Below are positions 9,914-19,266 of a stretch of DNA of 64,000 nucleotides, one piece after another; the stretch's first letter is position 1; each line of letters starts with the position of its first letter. The stretch lies in the NCBI GenBank assembly GCA_017451505.1, contig JAFTOF010000005.1, positions 1-64,000 of the forward strand. The letters run 5' to 3'. Origin of the DNA: Clostridia bacterium. GTDB taxonomy: Bacteria > Bacillota > Clostridia > UMGS1883. The notes under the pieces are model-generated. The model made no database searches. It worked only from the letters and a program-made list of their open reading frames with translations, and had not been told where the DNA came from. A program made the position numbers and the translations under genes.

Positions 9914-10780
9914 ATGAAAGGTATAATCTTAGCAGGTGGAAAAGGAACACGCCTTTACCCCATGACCAAAACCGTATCAAAACAGCTTCTTCCCATTTAT
10001 GACAAGCCCCTTATTTACTATCCGCTTTCAACACTTCTTCTGGCGGGGATAAAGGATATTCTTATTATTTCAACACCCGAAGATACTCCTATGTACGAAA
10101 AACTCTTGGGAACAGGCGAAAAGATTGGCGTAAATATTTCCTACAAGGTACAGGATACTCCCAGAGGTCTTGCAGATGCTTTTATCTTAGGTGAAGAATT
10201 TATTGGAGATGACAATGTGTGTCTCGTTCTTGGAGATAATGTTTTTTATGGACAAAATCTTACAGGCGTTCTCCTTGATGCTATAGAAAACAACAACGGT
10301 GCAACGATTTTCGGCTACCCCGTAAGTGATCCCAGAGCATTCGGTGTGGTTGAGTTTGATAAGGAGTTTAAGGTTGTTTCTATTGAAGAAAAACCCGAAA
10401 ACCCCAAGTCAAAATACGCAGTTCCCGGACTTTATTTCTACGATAACAGTGTTGTAGAAATAGCGAAAAATGTGAAACCCTCGGCACGTGGGGAAATTGA
10501 AATCACTGCAGTAAATAACGAATATCTCCGTAGAGGTAATCTAAAGGTTAAGCTTTTTAACCGCGGTATGGCATGGCTTGACACAGGCTCGCCTGCAGGT
10601 ATGCTTCAGGCAAGCCAGTTTGTACAGACCGTTCAGAATGTTCAGGGAATGTATATTTCCTGTATTGAGGAAATTGCTTACAGACGAGGTTTTATTACGA
10701 AAGAACAGCTTAAGGCAATCGGTGAAGAACTTAAAATGACAGACTACGGTAAGTATATCCTTGATATAGCAAAGGAGTAA
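9914..10780 (+). CDS. rfbA: Glucose-1-phosphate thymidylyltransferase
   Basis: A 288-residue RmlA/RfbA that makes dTDP-glucose from dTTP and glucose-1-phosphate, the first step of dTDP-deoxysugar synthesis. The N-terminal nucleotide loop [40 protein letters not shown], and the metal motif LGDNVFYG are clear. Length is normal. It is paired with rmlB 5 bp downstream. No rmlC or rmlD is present in the window, so the end product is probably not dTDP-rhamnose from this cluster. Confidence 0.95.
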   Translation: MKGIILAGGKGTRLYPMTKTVSKQLLPIYDKPLIYYPLSTLLLAGIKDILIISTPEDTPMYEKLLGTGEKIGVNISYKVQDTPRGLADAFILGEEFIGDDNVCLVLGDNVFYGQNLTGVLLDAIENNNGATIFGYPVSDPRAFGVVEFDKEFKVVSIEEKPENPKSKYAVPGLYFYDNSVVEIAKNVKPSARGEIEITAVNNEYLRRGNLKVKLFNRGMAWLDTGSPAGMLQASQFVQTVQNVQGMYISCIEEIAYRRGFITKEQLKAIGEELKMTDYGKYILDIAKE

Positions 10781-10785
10781 AGATT

Positions 10786-11805
10786 ATGAAAATTCTTGTT
10801 ACAGGCGGTGCCGGCTTTATCGGCAGTAACTTTATATACTATATGCTTGAAAAGCATCCGGGTTATAAAATTGTGTGTCTTGATGCACTTACATATGCAG
10901 GAAACCTTGAAACTCTTGAAGACGCGATGAAAAATCCTGACTTCAAGTTTGTAAAGGGGGATATTACAGACCGTGAAGCGGTAAGAGAGCTTTTTGCTGA
11001 AGAAAAGTTTGACATCGTTGTAAACTTTGCCGCAGAGAGCCATGTTGACAGAAGTATTGAAACACCCGAAGTATTCCTTAAAACCAACATTCTTGGTACG
11101 CAGGTGCTTATGGATGCCTCCCGTGAGTTTGAAGTAAAGCGTTATCATCAGGTTTCAACCGATGAGGTGTATGGGGATTTGCCCCTTGACAGACCCGAGC
11201 TTTTCTTTACCGAGGAAACGCCTATTCATACCTCAAGCCCCTACTCGGCATCAAAGGCGGCGGCAGACCTTCTTGTAATGGCATACCATAGAACTTATAA
11301 TTTCCCTGCAACGATTTCACGTTGCTCAAATAACTACGGTCCCTATCATTTTCCGGAAAAGCTTATCCCCCTTATGATTGCAAATGCATTGGCGGATAAA
11401 TCACTTCCCGTGTACGGCGAGGGGCTTAATGTGCGTGACTGGCTTTATGTAAAGGACCACTGCAGTGCCATTGACCTTATTATACACGGCGGCAAAGCGG
11501 GTGAGGTGTATAATATTGGCGGTCATAACGAAAGAGCCAACATTGATGTTGTAAAGACTATTCTTAAAGAGCTTAATAAACCTGAAAGTCTTATTACGTA
11601 TGTTACCGACAGAAAAGGCCACGATATGCGTTATGCTATCGACCCCACAAAAATCCATACCGAGCTTGGGTGGCTTCCCGAAACAAAATTTGATGATGGT
11701 ATAAAAATGACCATTACCTGGTATCTTGAACATAAACCATGGTGGGAGAACATAATCAGCGGGGAATACAAGGACTACTATAAAAAAATGTATGATAACC
11801 GCTAA
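10786..11805 (+). CDS. rfbB: dTDP-glucose 4,6-dehydratase
   Basis: A 339-residue RmlB of the extended SDR family, converting dTDP-glucose to dTDP-4-keto-6-deoxyglucose with bound NAD. GGAGFIGSNF is the NAD-binding glycine motif at residues 7-16. STDEVYGDL holds the catalytic Thr-Asp-Glu, and PYSASKAAAD holds the YxxxK pair. It immediately follows rmlA. Its product is the expected substrate for the DegT aminotransferase encoded at 7664. Confidence 0.95.
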   Translation: MKILVTGGAGFIGSNFIYYMLEKHPGYKIVCLDALTYAGNLETLEDAMKNPDFKFVKGDITDREAVRELFAEEKFDIVVNFAAESHVDRSIETPEVFLKTNILGTQVLMDASREFEVKRYHQVSTDEVYGDLPLDRPELFFTEETPIHTSSPYSASKAAADLLVMAYHRTYNFPATISRCSNNYGPYHFPEKLIPLMIANALADKSLPVYGEGLNVRDWLYVKDHCSAIDLIIHGGKAGEVYNIGGHNERANIDVVKTILKELNKPESLITYVTDRKGHDMRYAIDPTKIHTELGWLPETKFDDGIKMTITWYLEHKPWWENIISGEYKDYYKKMYDNR

Positions 11806-11819
11806 AGGTCGGTGAATTT

Positions 11820-12347
11820 ATGAAAAAGATTATTCTTATAGGCGGGGGAACTTTTTCCCCCGTTGTAATTGATGCTATTTTGGAAAATGAGAAATATGCA
11901 CAGTACAAAATAGAGGGTATTTTGGACGATAAGGGAATTTGCAGTATAAATTATAACTATCCGCATCTTGGAAAGGTAGAAGATGCAGAAAAATTTGTCG
12001 CAGATGACACTTTCTTTGTGATTTCAATCGGCAGTCCGAAAGCCCGCAAGTCAATAGCTGAAAAATATCCTGATCTTAACTATCTGACAGTAATTGACAA
12101 ATCAGCCAACATCGCTAAAAATGTAAGGATAGGTGAGGGCAGTATTGTTCTTAAAGGTGCAATTATAAACGCCTTTGCATCTCTGGGAAACCATGTTGTT
12201 GTAAATTCGGGTGCAATAGTAGACCACCATTGCAAAATAGGAAATTACAGTCATATCGGACATGGTGTAATTACATGGGAGTGTGCAAAAATAGATGAAG
12301 CACAGCACATTTTCCCCGGAACAGTTATTAAAGGTGAAAAAATCTAA
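11820..12347 (+). CDS. PglD/NeuD-like sugar acetyltransferase, short
   Basis: A 175-residue protein with an N-terminal Rossmann-like pyrophosphate site (KKIILIGGGTFSPVVIDAIL) followed by a left-handed β-helix. Hexapeptide turns are seen around SIVLKGAIINAFASLGNHVV and VDHHCKIGNYSHIGHG, where the His residues resemble the PglD catalytic base region. PglD-type enzymes N-acetylate dTDP/UDP-4-amino sugars. The protein stops shortly after AQHIFPGTVIKGEKI and lacks the last helix coils seen in typical 195-220-residue members. It may be a short variant or truncated. Confidence 0.75.
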   Translation: MKKIILIGGGTFSPVVIDAILENEKYAQYKIEGILDDKGICSINYNYPHLGKVEDAEKFVADDTFFVISIGSPKARKSIAEKYPDLNYLTVIDKSANIAKNVRIGEGSIVLKGAIINAFASLGNHVVVNSGAIVDHHCKIGNYSHIGHGVITWECAKIDEAQHIFPGTVIKGEKI

Positions 12348-12358
12348 GGAGTGGCAGT

Positions 12359-13558
12359 ATGACAACTGCATTTAAAGAACTTTTATATATTTACGGTGAC
12401 TCAATTATGGGCAGAAAAACCATTCTTCCTGAAAATTGTGACCGTGATGCTATTGCGAAAAAAGCAATAGAGCAAAATATTCTTCCCATTATATATTTTA
12501 ACCTTTACGGGGAGGAAACAGATAATAATTATTACCCTCTTGTAATGCAGGCTGTGGCTGTAAATGAGAGAAAGATGTTCTTTTTGGGAAAGCTTTCCGA
12601 AGAACTTAACTCTGCGGGGATAGAGCATTGTGTTCTGAAGGGGTGCTCGCTGGCGGCTCTTTATGCTACACCTCAAATGCGAATATCGGGTGATATAGAT
12701 ATTTTGATTAAGCCCTCAGATGAAAAACGCACAATGAAATTTCTTGAGGAAAGAAATTTCATTGTAAAACAGCGGCCAAAGGGTGCACAAAATTTTGAAG
12801 CAAGGCATAGAAATGCAGGGCTGTATGAGATTCATGTGCAGCTTTTCGACAGTGAGTTTGATAAATATGTACTGAAAGGCAAATTCAAAGTAAATGAACC
12901 CTTTGAAGTGATGACAAACAGTGATGGTATAAAAATAAACGTGCTCGGGAAAAACGATGGATTTTATTTTGCCACTTCACATATGATAAAGCATTTTGTT
13001 AAAGACGGACTTGGGCTGAGGCAGATTTCCGATTGGCTTTTATATTTCCAAAAGCACTCGAAAGAGCTTGACATGGAAAGGTTTAACAAAACCATAGAGG
13101 AACTGAATTTTGAAAAGTTTATAAATGCTATGTATTACGTAGGAAAGCATTATTTTAAAATGGACATAAACTGTGAGTTTGAAGATCCTGCAGATATCCT
13201 TTCGGATATGGATGAAGGCGGAGCATTCGGACATAACGACTCAGACAGAACAAAATATAAAACAAGACTTCTCGATAGCCTTTACGGAAGAAACAAAGCA
13301 CAAAAAAGAAGGCATGTAGTAAAACGCCTTTTTGAAATAGCATTTCCCCAAAAGAGAGAGCTGGTTTCAAAAGGCTTTATGAAAGAAAACAGCAACATAC
13401 TGTTTATTCCATATGCATGGGTTAAAAGATGGATAGATATACTGCTCAAAGGAAAATTAAAAAAAATACATTCAGTGACCGGTACTTCGGAAATAGATGA
13501 AGAAAAACTTGAAAAACGCAGCAATATTCTCCGAGATTTTAAGTTTTTAAAAAAATAA
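12359..13558 (+). CDS. Nucleotidyltransferase-fold protein (NTP_transf_5 family)
   Basis: A 399-residue protein with the minimal nucleotidyltransferase core HCVLKGCSLAALYATPQM followed by SGDIDILI, where the Asp-x-Asp pair would bind metal (about residues 110-120). This is the 'uncharacterised nucleotidyltransferase' family often found in capsule and lasso-peptide clusters. The C-terminal two thirds is mostly charged and helical. It starts 11 bp after the PglD-like gene and precedes a GHMP kinase by 17 bp, so it may act on the same sugar, but its substrate is unknown. Confidence 0.75.
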   Translation: MTTAFKELLYIYGDSIMGRKTILPENCDRDAIAKKAIEQNILPIIYFNLYGEETDNNYYPLVMQAVAVNERKMFFLGKLSEELNSAGIEHCVLKGCSLAALYATPQMRISGDIDILIKPSDEKRTMKFLEERNFIVKQRPKGAQNFEARHRNAGLYEIHVQLFDSEFDKYVLKGKFKVNEPFEVMTNSDGIKINVLGKNDGFYFATSHMIKHFVKDGLGLRQISDWLLYFQKHSKELDMERFNKTIEELNFEKFINAMYYVGKHYFKMDINCEFEDPADILSDMDEGGAFGHNDSDRTKYKTRLLDSLYGRNKAQKRRHVVKRLFEIAFPQKRELVSKGFMKENSNILFIPYAWVKRWIDILLKGKLKKIHSVTGTSEIDEEKLEKRSNILRDFKFLKK

Positions 13559-13575
13559 AAAAGGAAGATGAAAAA

Positions 13576-14706
13576 ATGCAGCGAGAAAAAGCTTTTTGCC
13601 CCTACAGAATTTGCCCTTTGGGTGCTCATATAGACCACCAGTACGGTGTGGTAAGCGGATTTGCAATTGACAAAGGAATTGAAATTGAATATGAGAAAAC
13701 TGCTGACGGAAAAGTAAGTCTTACGAGCAGTGATTTTGAGAAAAAAGTAGAATTTAGTATAAATAAACCTTTGCAAAAGGAAAATGACTGGGCGGATTAC
13801 CTCCGCGGTGCAACCGCCTCTCTCAAAAGAAATCACGACTTATCTTACGGAATAAAGGCTTATGTAAAAGGCAGCCTCCCTATCGGCGGGCTTTCTTCTT
13901 CTGCGGCTGTCATTATTGCATTTCTGAGTGCCCTTTGCCGTGTTAATAACATAGTCCTTTCAGACAATGAAATGGTTATGACGGCTCTTTGGGCAGAAAA
14001 TGAGTTTGTAGGAGTAAGTGTGGGAAAGCTTGACCAGTCCTGCGAGGTTTACTCAAAGAAAAACCATCTTTTATACATAGACATGAAGGATGATACATAT
14101 GACCTTATCCCTGCAAGCAGAGAAATGAAGCCCTTTGAAATAGCAATATTTTTCAGCGGCCTTGAAAGAAGTCTTGTAGGCAGCCAGTTTAACATGCGTG
14201 TGGACGAGCTTAAAAGTGCCGCATATGCTCTAAAGGCTTTTTCGGGTATGGAATACGGAAAGTTCAGTGATACCCGTTTAAGAGATGTCCCCAGAGAGGT
14301 TTTTGAAAATCATAAGGACAAGCTTCCCAAAAATTGGAGAAAAAGGGCAGAGCACTACTATACGGAATTTGAAAGGGTACAAAAAGGAGCAGAAGCTTGG
14401 AAAAAGGGCGATATAGAAACATTCGGCAAGCTTTCCTTTGAAAGCGGGCATAGCAGTATTGTAAACTATGAAACAGGCTCCGAGCAACTCAAAAAGATTC
14501 ATGAAATAATGCTTGAAACAAACGGAATTTATGGCGGCAGATTCAGCGGTGCAGGCTTTAAAGGCTGTGCAATGGCACTTGTGGACCCCGAATATAAGGA
14601 CGAGATAGCTTTCGAGGTAACACGAAAATATCTTAAAGAATTCCCTGAGCTCAGCGGAAAATTCGGTGTCCATTTTGCAAAGACAGCAGACGGAGTCAAT
14701 TTATAA
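13576..14706 (+). CDS. GHMP sugar kinase, galacturonokinase-like
   Basis: A 376-residue GHMP kinase of the galactokinase branch. The substrate motif near the N-terminus reads PYRICPLGAHIDHQYG rather than the bacterial galactokinase GRxNLIGEHxDY. As I recall, this resembles plant galacturonokinase. The ATP loop SLPIGGLSSSAAVIIAF (about residues 95-111) and the C-terminal GGRFSGAGFKGC motif are intact. It would phosphorylate a sugar at C1. Next to UDP-glucose dehydrogenase and a UDP-glucuronate 4-epimerase, a uronic acid substrate is plausible. Galactokinase activity is the alternative. Confidence 0.8.
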   Translation: MQREKAFCPYRICPLGAHIDHQYGVVSGFAIDKGIEIEYEKTADGKVSLTSSDFEKKVEFSINKPLQKENDWADYLRGATASLKRNHDLSYGIKAYVKGSLPIGGLSSSAAVIIAFLSALCRVNNIVLSDNEMVMTALWAENEFVGVSVGKLDQSCEVYSKKNHLLYIDMKDDTYDLIPASREMKPFEIAIFFSGLERSLVGSQFNMRVDELKSAAYALKAFSGMEYGKFSDTRLRDVPREVFENHKDKLPKNWRKRAEHYYTEFERVQKGAEAWKKGDIETFGKLSFESGHSSIVNYETGSEQLKKIHEIMLETNGIYGGRFSGAGFKGCAMALVDPEYKDEIAFEVTRKYLKEFPELSGKFGVHFAKTADGVNL

Positions 14707-14724
14707 GAAGTGGAGTGAACGGAT

Positions 14725-15909
14725 ATGAAAATAGCAGTAGCAGGAACAGGTTATGTAGGTCTTTCAAATGCAGTGCTTCTTGCACAGAATAATGAAGTTT
14801 GGGCAGTAGACATTGTTTCCGAAAAAGTGGAAATGATAAATAACAGAAAATCTCCTATTGTTGATAAGGAGATAGAGGAATATCTTGCCACAAAAGACCT
14901 TAACCTTACTGCGACAACGGATAATGAAAAAGCATATAAGGGTGCAGATTTTATTATTATTTCCACACCCACAAACTATGACCCTAAGCTCAACTATTTT
15001 GACACATCAAGCGTGGAAAGTGTAATTGAGGCTGTAATCAGTATAAATTCCGATGCAATTATGGTTATAAAATCAACTGTTCCCGTGGGTTACACAGAAA
15101 GCATAAGAGAAAAGTACGATTGCAAAAATATAATTTTTTCTCCCGAATTTCTGCGTGAGGGAAAAGCACTTTATGATAATTTATATCCGTCAAGAATAAT
15201 AGTGGGTACGCCTCTTGATGATGATAGCCTTTGTGAAAAAGCGAAGATTTTTGCAAAGCTTCTTGCTGACGGTGCAATTAAAGAAAACATTCCCACACTT
15301 TTTACAAATCCTACAGAGGCAGAGGCGGTAAAGCTTTTTGCCAATACGTATCTCGCCCTCAGAGTATCTTTCTTTAATGAGCTTGATACCTATGCGGAAG
15401 TAAGGGGCCTTGATACAAAGCAGATTATAGAGGGTGTGGGACTTGACCCAAGAATCGGAAGTCACTATAATAATCCGTCTTTCGGTTACGGAGGATATTG
15501 TCTGCCTAAGGATACGAAGCAGCTTCTGGCAAACTTTAATGATGTTCCCAATAACATTATCCGTGCCATAGTTGATGCAAACAGCACTCGTAAGGACTTT
15601 ATTGCAGACAGAATTATAGAAAGAAACCCCCGCATCGTGGGAATATATCGCTTGACTATGAAATCAAATTCCGACAACTTCCGCCAAAGCTCAATTCAGG
15701 GCGTTATGAAAAGAATTAAAGCAAAAGGCATCGAGGTTGTGGTTTATGAGCCTACGCTTAAAGAGGAAAGCTTTTTTAATTCAAGGGTTATAAATGACCT
15801 TGAAGAATTTAAGAAAATGTCTGATGTAATTATTGCAAACAGATATAACGAAGATATTGCAGATGTAATTGATAAGGTTTATACAAGGGATTTGTATTTC
15901 CGAGATTGA
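14725..15909 (+). CDS. ugd: UDP-glucose 6-dehydrogenase
   Basis: A 394-residue nucleotide-sugar dehydrogenase that oxidises UDP-glucose twice to UDP-glucuronate. The NAD motif is [20 protein letters not shown], the lysine of the AEAVKLFAN motif is K203, and the catalytic cysteine is C259 in [14 protein letters not shown]. The length fits the short single-unit E. coli Ugd type. The next gene encodes an epimerase that would use its product. The DNA ends overlap slightly with possible upstream starts of that gene. Confidence 0.93.
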   Translation: MKIAVAGTGYVGLSNAVLLAQNNEVWAVDIVSEKVEMINNRKSPIVDKEIEEYLATKDLNLTATTDNEKAYKGADFIIISTPTNYDPKLNYFDTSSVESVIEAVISINSDAIMVIKSTVPVGYTESIREKYDCKNIIFSPEFLREGKALYDNLYPSRIIVGTPLDDDSLCEKAKIFAKLLADGAIKENIPTLFTNPTEAEAVKLFANTYLALRVSFFNELDTYAEVRGLDTKQIIEGVGLDPRIGSHYNNPSFGYGGYCLPKDTKQLLANFNDVPNNIIRAIVDANSTRKDFIADRIIERNPRIVGIYRLTMKSNSDNFRQSSIQGVMKRIKAKGIEVVVYEPTLKEESFFNSRVINDLEEFKKMSDVIIANRYNEDIADVIDKVYTRDLYFRD

Positions 15910-15923
15910 TAGGAGAATATGTG

Positions 15924-16931
15924 ATGTCAAACTTTAAAAAATACGACGGCAGCAAAAAAATACTTGTTACAGGTGCAGCAGGGTTTATCGGGTTTCACCT
16001 TAGTAAAAGAATTCTTGAAGAAGGCGGGGAAGTAATCGGATTTGATAATCTTAATGATTACTATGAGGTTTCTCTTAAAGAAAGCCGTCTTGAGATTCTT
16101 AATAAATATGAAAAGTTCACTTTCATAAAAGGAAATCTTGCCGACAAAGAGGCTGTTGAAAACCTTTTTGTAACGTACAAGCCCGAGATTATTGTGAATC
16201 TTGCGGCACAGGCAGGGGTAAGATATTCTATTGATAACCCCGATTGTTATATTGAAAGCAATATCATAGGCTTTTATAATATTCTTGAAGCCTGTCGCCA
16301 TCATAAAGTGGAGCATCTTATCTATGCATCAAGCTCGTCTGTATACGGAAACCAGAAAAAGACGCCTTTTTCAACGGACGATAATGTTGACCATCCCATA
16401 AGTCTTTATGCCGCTACCAAAAAATCAAATGAGCTTATGGCATTCACCTACAGTCATTTGTATAAATTCCCCTCTACAGGGCTTCGTTTCTTTACAGTAT
16501 ATGGCCCTTATGGCAGACCTGATATGGCGTATTTCTCTTTCACAAAGAAAATTATGAACGGAGAAACAATAAAGATATTCAATAACGGAGATATGTACCG
16601 TGATTTTACCTATGTTGACGATATTGTTCAGGGTATTATGAATATGCTCCTTAATCCGCCTCTGCCTGATGAAAACGGTGATTGTGCCAAGGTTTACAAC
16701 ATTGGAAACAATAATCCCGAAAAACTGATGTATTTTATAGAAACTCTGGAAAAGGCTATCGGCAGGACGGCAGAAAAAGAATTTTTACCCATGCAGATGG
16801 GTGATGTGTATCAGACGTATGCTGACGTCAGCGAGCTTCAAAAGGATTTTGATTTCAAACCCTCCACATCTATTGAAACGGGACTAGATAAATTTGCGAA
16901 ATGGTATTTTGAGTATTACGGAGAAAATTAA
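15924..16931 (+). CDS. UDP-glucuronate 4-epimerase (extended SDR)
   Basis: A 335-residue NAD-dependent epimerase/dehydratase. Motifs are TGAAGFIGFHLSKRI (NAD), the SSSVYG catalytic Ser/Thr segment, and LYAATKKSNE containing YxxxK. It most resembles UDP-GlcA 4-epimerases, which make UDP-galacturonate. AGGAGA at 15911-15916 points to ATG 15924 rather than an upstream TTG at 15906 overlapping ugd. The stop overlaps the next start (TAATG), so this last sugar gene may be translationally coupled to the ABC-F gene. Confidence 0.85.
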   Translation: MSNFKKYDGSKKILVTGAAGFIGFHLSKRILEEGGEVIGFDNLNDYYEVSLKESRLEILNKYEKFTFIKGNLADKEAVENLFVTYKPEIIVNLAAQAGVRYSIDNPDCYIESNIIGFYNILEACRHHKVEHLIYASSSSVYGNQKKTPFSTDDNVDHPISLYAATKKSNELMAFTYSHLYKFPSTGLRFFTVYGPYGRPDMAYFSFTKKIMNGETIKIFNNGDMYRDFTYVDDIVQGIMNMLLNPPLPDENGDCAKVYNIGNNNPEKLMYFIETLEKAIGRTAEKEFLPMQMGDVYQTYADVSELQKDFDFKPSTSIETGLDKFAKWYFEYYGEN

Positions 16932-18832
16932 TGAGTCTACTTACGCTTAGTAACGTTTCAAAAAGCTTTGGCGAAAGAGTGCTTTTTGAAAACGTGTCGT
17001 TTAATATTGAAAACAACACAAAAATGGGGTTTATCGGCTCGAACGGCGTGGGTAAAACCACGCTGTTTCGTGCCATTTTAGGCGATGAGGATTTTGAGGG
17101 TGAAATCATAAAATCCTCCGACCTTCGCATAGGAATAATGGAGCAGACCCCGCCCTCATCGGAAAGCCTTACGGCGTATGATTATACGCTGGAGGTTTTT
17201 TCGCGTTTTTTTGAGATTGAAAAGGAAATGGAGATAATCCGCCTTACGCTTGAAAAAGGGGAGGGGGACACAAACCGTCTTATAAACCGTCAGGAGGCAC
17301 TGAACACCGAGTATATCCGAGACGACGGGCTGACATTTCGTAGCCGCGCACGCAGTATGCTTCTTGGACTGGGGTTTTTGGAAAGTGAATTAAATCTGCC
17401 TATGAACAGTCTTTCAGGTGGGCAGAAAACACGCCTTTCTTTGGCAAGGGCACTGCTTTCTGAGGCAAATTTTCTTCTCCTTGACGAGCCTACAAACCAC
17501 CTTGATATAGATTCGGTAAGGTTTTTGGAGGATTTTCTTAAAAACTGTAATAAGGCATTTATTGTTATCAGTCATGATCGATATTTTCTTGATAAAGTAA
17601 CAAACACAACCATTGAACTTGAAAACAGGAAAATTTCATGCTATACAGGTTCATATACTACCTATTTGGAGAAAAAGGAACAGGTAAAAAAAGCAGCAGA
17701 GCGTAAATATGATAATACAATGGCGGAAATCAAGCGTATCGAGGGAATTATTGAGCAGCAAAAACGCTGGAACCGTGAGCGTAATATACGCACTGCTGAG
17801 CATAAGCAAAAGAGTATTGACCGCCTTCGTGAGGATTTGGAAAAGCCTGAGGAGGATACCTCTAAAATACGTTTTCGTTTCACCGCGGAAAGAAAAAGCG
17901 GAAACGATGTGCTGAAGGTGACAAGCCTTGAAAAAACCTACGGTGATAAGCCGCTTTTCCGTAATGTAAATTTTGAAGTAAAACGTGGCGAGCGTGTGTT
18001 TTTGCTTGGACCAAACGGGTGCGGAAAGTCAACGCTTTATAAAATGATAAAGGGGACGGTACCCACGCCTGAGGGCAGTGTGTTTTTTGGAACAAATGTT
18101 GACTGTGCTTATTACGATCAGGACAGAAGCGATATACAGGGCGGGAAAGATGTGGAAAGCGAGCTTTGGGACGTCTATCCCAAAATGGACAGGACGCAGA
18201 TAAGGAATGCACTTGCGGCATTTTTGTTCCGCGGAGATGATGTCTTTAAGATGACAGATACCCTTTCGGGTGGGGAAAAGGCGAGGCTTTCACTTCTTGA
18301 AATTATGCTGACCGGTGCAAATTTTCTTCTCCTTGACGAGCCGACAAACCACCTCGATATCCGTTCAAAGGAAGCTTTGGAACAGGCAATGGAAGATTTT
18401 GAGGGAACTATATTCATTATCAGCCACGACCGTTATCTTATAAATAAAATGGCAGACAAAATCCTTGCTTTTGAAAACGGCACAGTTAATTGTTATAACA
18501 TGAATTATGATGATTATATAAATAAAATTGCTATAAATGCCCAGCCGCTCGAAAATGCGAGCGAAAAAGTAAAAAAAGAACCAAACGATTATCAAAAACA
18601 AAAACAGCTTCAAAGCGAACGCCGAAAGCTTGAAGGCAAAATCAAAAGATGCGAGGAAGCAATCGAAAGCTGTGAAGCAGAAATAGAAAGGCTCAATCAG
18701 GAAATCAACTGTGCAGGCAGCGACTATGAAAAAATAACTGCTTTAAGCGGCGAACTTTCCACGAAAGAGGAAGAACAGGTGAAACTTATGGAAGAATGGG
18801 AAACTCTAAGTTTGGAGCTTGAAGACTTATGA
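16931..18832 (+). CDS. ABC-F family ATPase (translation/ribosome-associated type)
   Basis: A 633-residue soluble protein with two ABC cassettes and no membrane segment. The Walker A motifs are GSNGVGKTT (about residue 37) and GPNGCGKST (about 360), and the signatures are LSGGQKTRL and LSGGEKARL, each followed by LLLDEPTNHLDI. A charged linker joins the cassettes and a predicted coiled coil (about residues 560-630) closes the protein, as in YdiF/Uup-like members. These bind the ribosomal E site. It overlaps the upstream epimerase by 1 bp and the downstream yqxD by 4 bp. Confidence 0.92.
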   Translation: MSLLTLSNVSKSFGERVLFENVSFNIENNTKMGFIGSNGVGKTTLFRAILGDEDFEGEIIKSSDLRIGIMEQTPPSSESLTAYDYTLEVFSRFFEIEKEMEIIRLTLEKGEGDTNRLINRQEALNTEYIRDDGLTFRSRARSMLLGLGFLESELNLPMNSLSGGQKTRLSLARALLSEANFLLLDEPTNHLDIDSVRFLEDFLKNCNKAFIVISHDRYFLDKVTNTTIELENRKISCYTGSYTTYLEKKEQVKKAAERKYDNTMAEIKRIEGIIEQQKRWNRERNIRTAEHKQKSIDRLREDLEKPEEDTSKIRFRFTAERKSGNDVLKVTSLEKTYGDKPLFRNVNFEVKRGERVFLLGPNGCGKSTLYKMIKGTVPTPEGSVFFGTNVDCAYYDQDRSDIQGGKDVESELWDVYPKMDRTQIRNALAAFLFRGDDVFKMTDTLSGGEKARLSLLEIMLTGANFLLLDEPTNHLDIRSKEALEQAMEDFEGTIFIISHDRYLINKMADKILAFENGTVNCYNMNYDDYINKIAINAQPLENASEKVKKEPNDYQKQKQLQSERRKLEGKIKRCEEAIESCEAEIERLNQEINCAGSDYEKITALSGELSTKEEEQVKLMEEWETLSLELEDL

Positions 18833-19266
18833 AGGTTTTTATAGATGCGGACGCATGTCCCGTAGTTAATGAAACGGTTATGCTTTGCCGTGAGTTTGAA
18901 AAAGAGTGTATTATAATCTGCGATACCTCCCACCGTATAGAAAAAGACGGTGCACAGACCATAGTGGTGGAAAAAGGCAGTGACAGTGCCGATTTTAAAC
19001 TGGTGAATATGCTCGGAAAAGGCGATTTAGCCGTAACACAGGACTATGCTTTAGCGGCAATGGCACTTTCAAGAGGGGCAAGGATAATCAATCAGAACGG
19101 CATGGAATATACGGATAAAAACATCGATTCCCTTTTAATGAGCCGTTTTATTGCCAAAAAAATCAGAAATTCGGGTGGAAGATTAAAGGGGCCTTCAAAA
19201 AGAACAAAAGAACAAACGGAAAGCTTTGTTAAAAAACTGAGAGAAATACTGGAGGAACAGAAATGA
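18829..19266 (+). CDS. yqxD: YaiI/YqxD family (DUF188) protein
   Basis: A 145-residue protein of the YaiI/YqxD family. MKVFIDADACPVVNETVML holds conserved Asp residues of a PIN-like/NYN nuclease fold, with GSDSADFKLVN and DLAVTQDYALAAMAL following. The function is not established; a nuclease role is inferred from the fold. The start ATG overlaps the ABC-F stop (ATGA), and the stop overlaps the rdgB start, so three genes are tightly coupled. Confidence 0.9.
   Translation: MKVFIDADACPVVNETVMLCREFEKECIIICDTSHRIEKDGAQTIVVEKGSDSADFKLVNMLGKGDLAVTQDYALAAMALSRGARIINQNGMEYTDKNIDSLLMSRFIAKKIRNSGGRLKGPSKRTKEQTESFVKKLREILEEQK

Noticed and set aside
13282-13836. 184-codon minus-strand frame across the nucleotidyltransferase and kinase genes
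   Set aside because: It spans two real + strand genes, has no plausible start signal and its Phe/Ser-rich product is typical of antisense of A-rich coding DNA.
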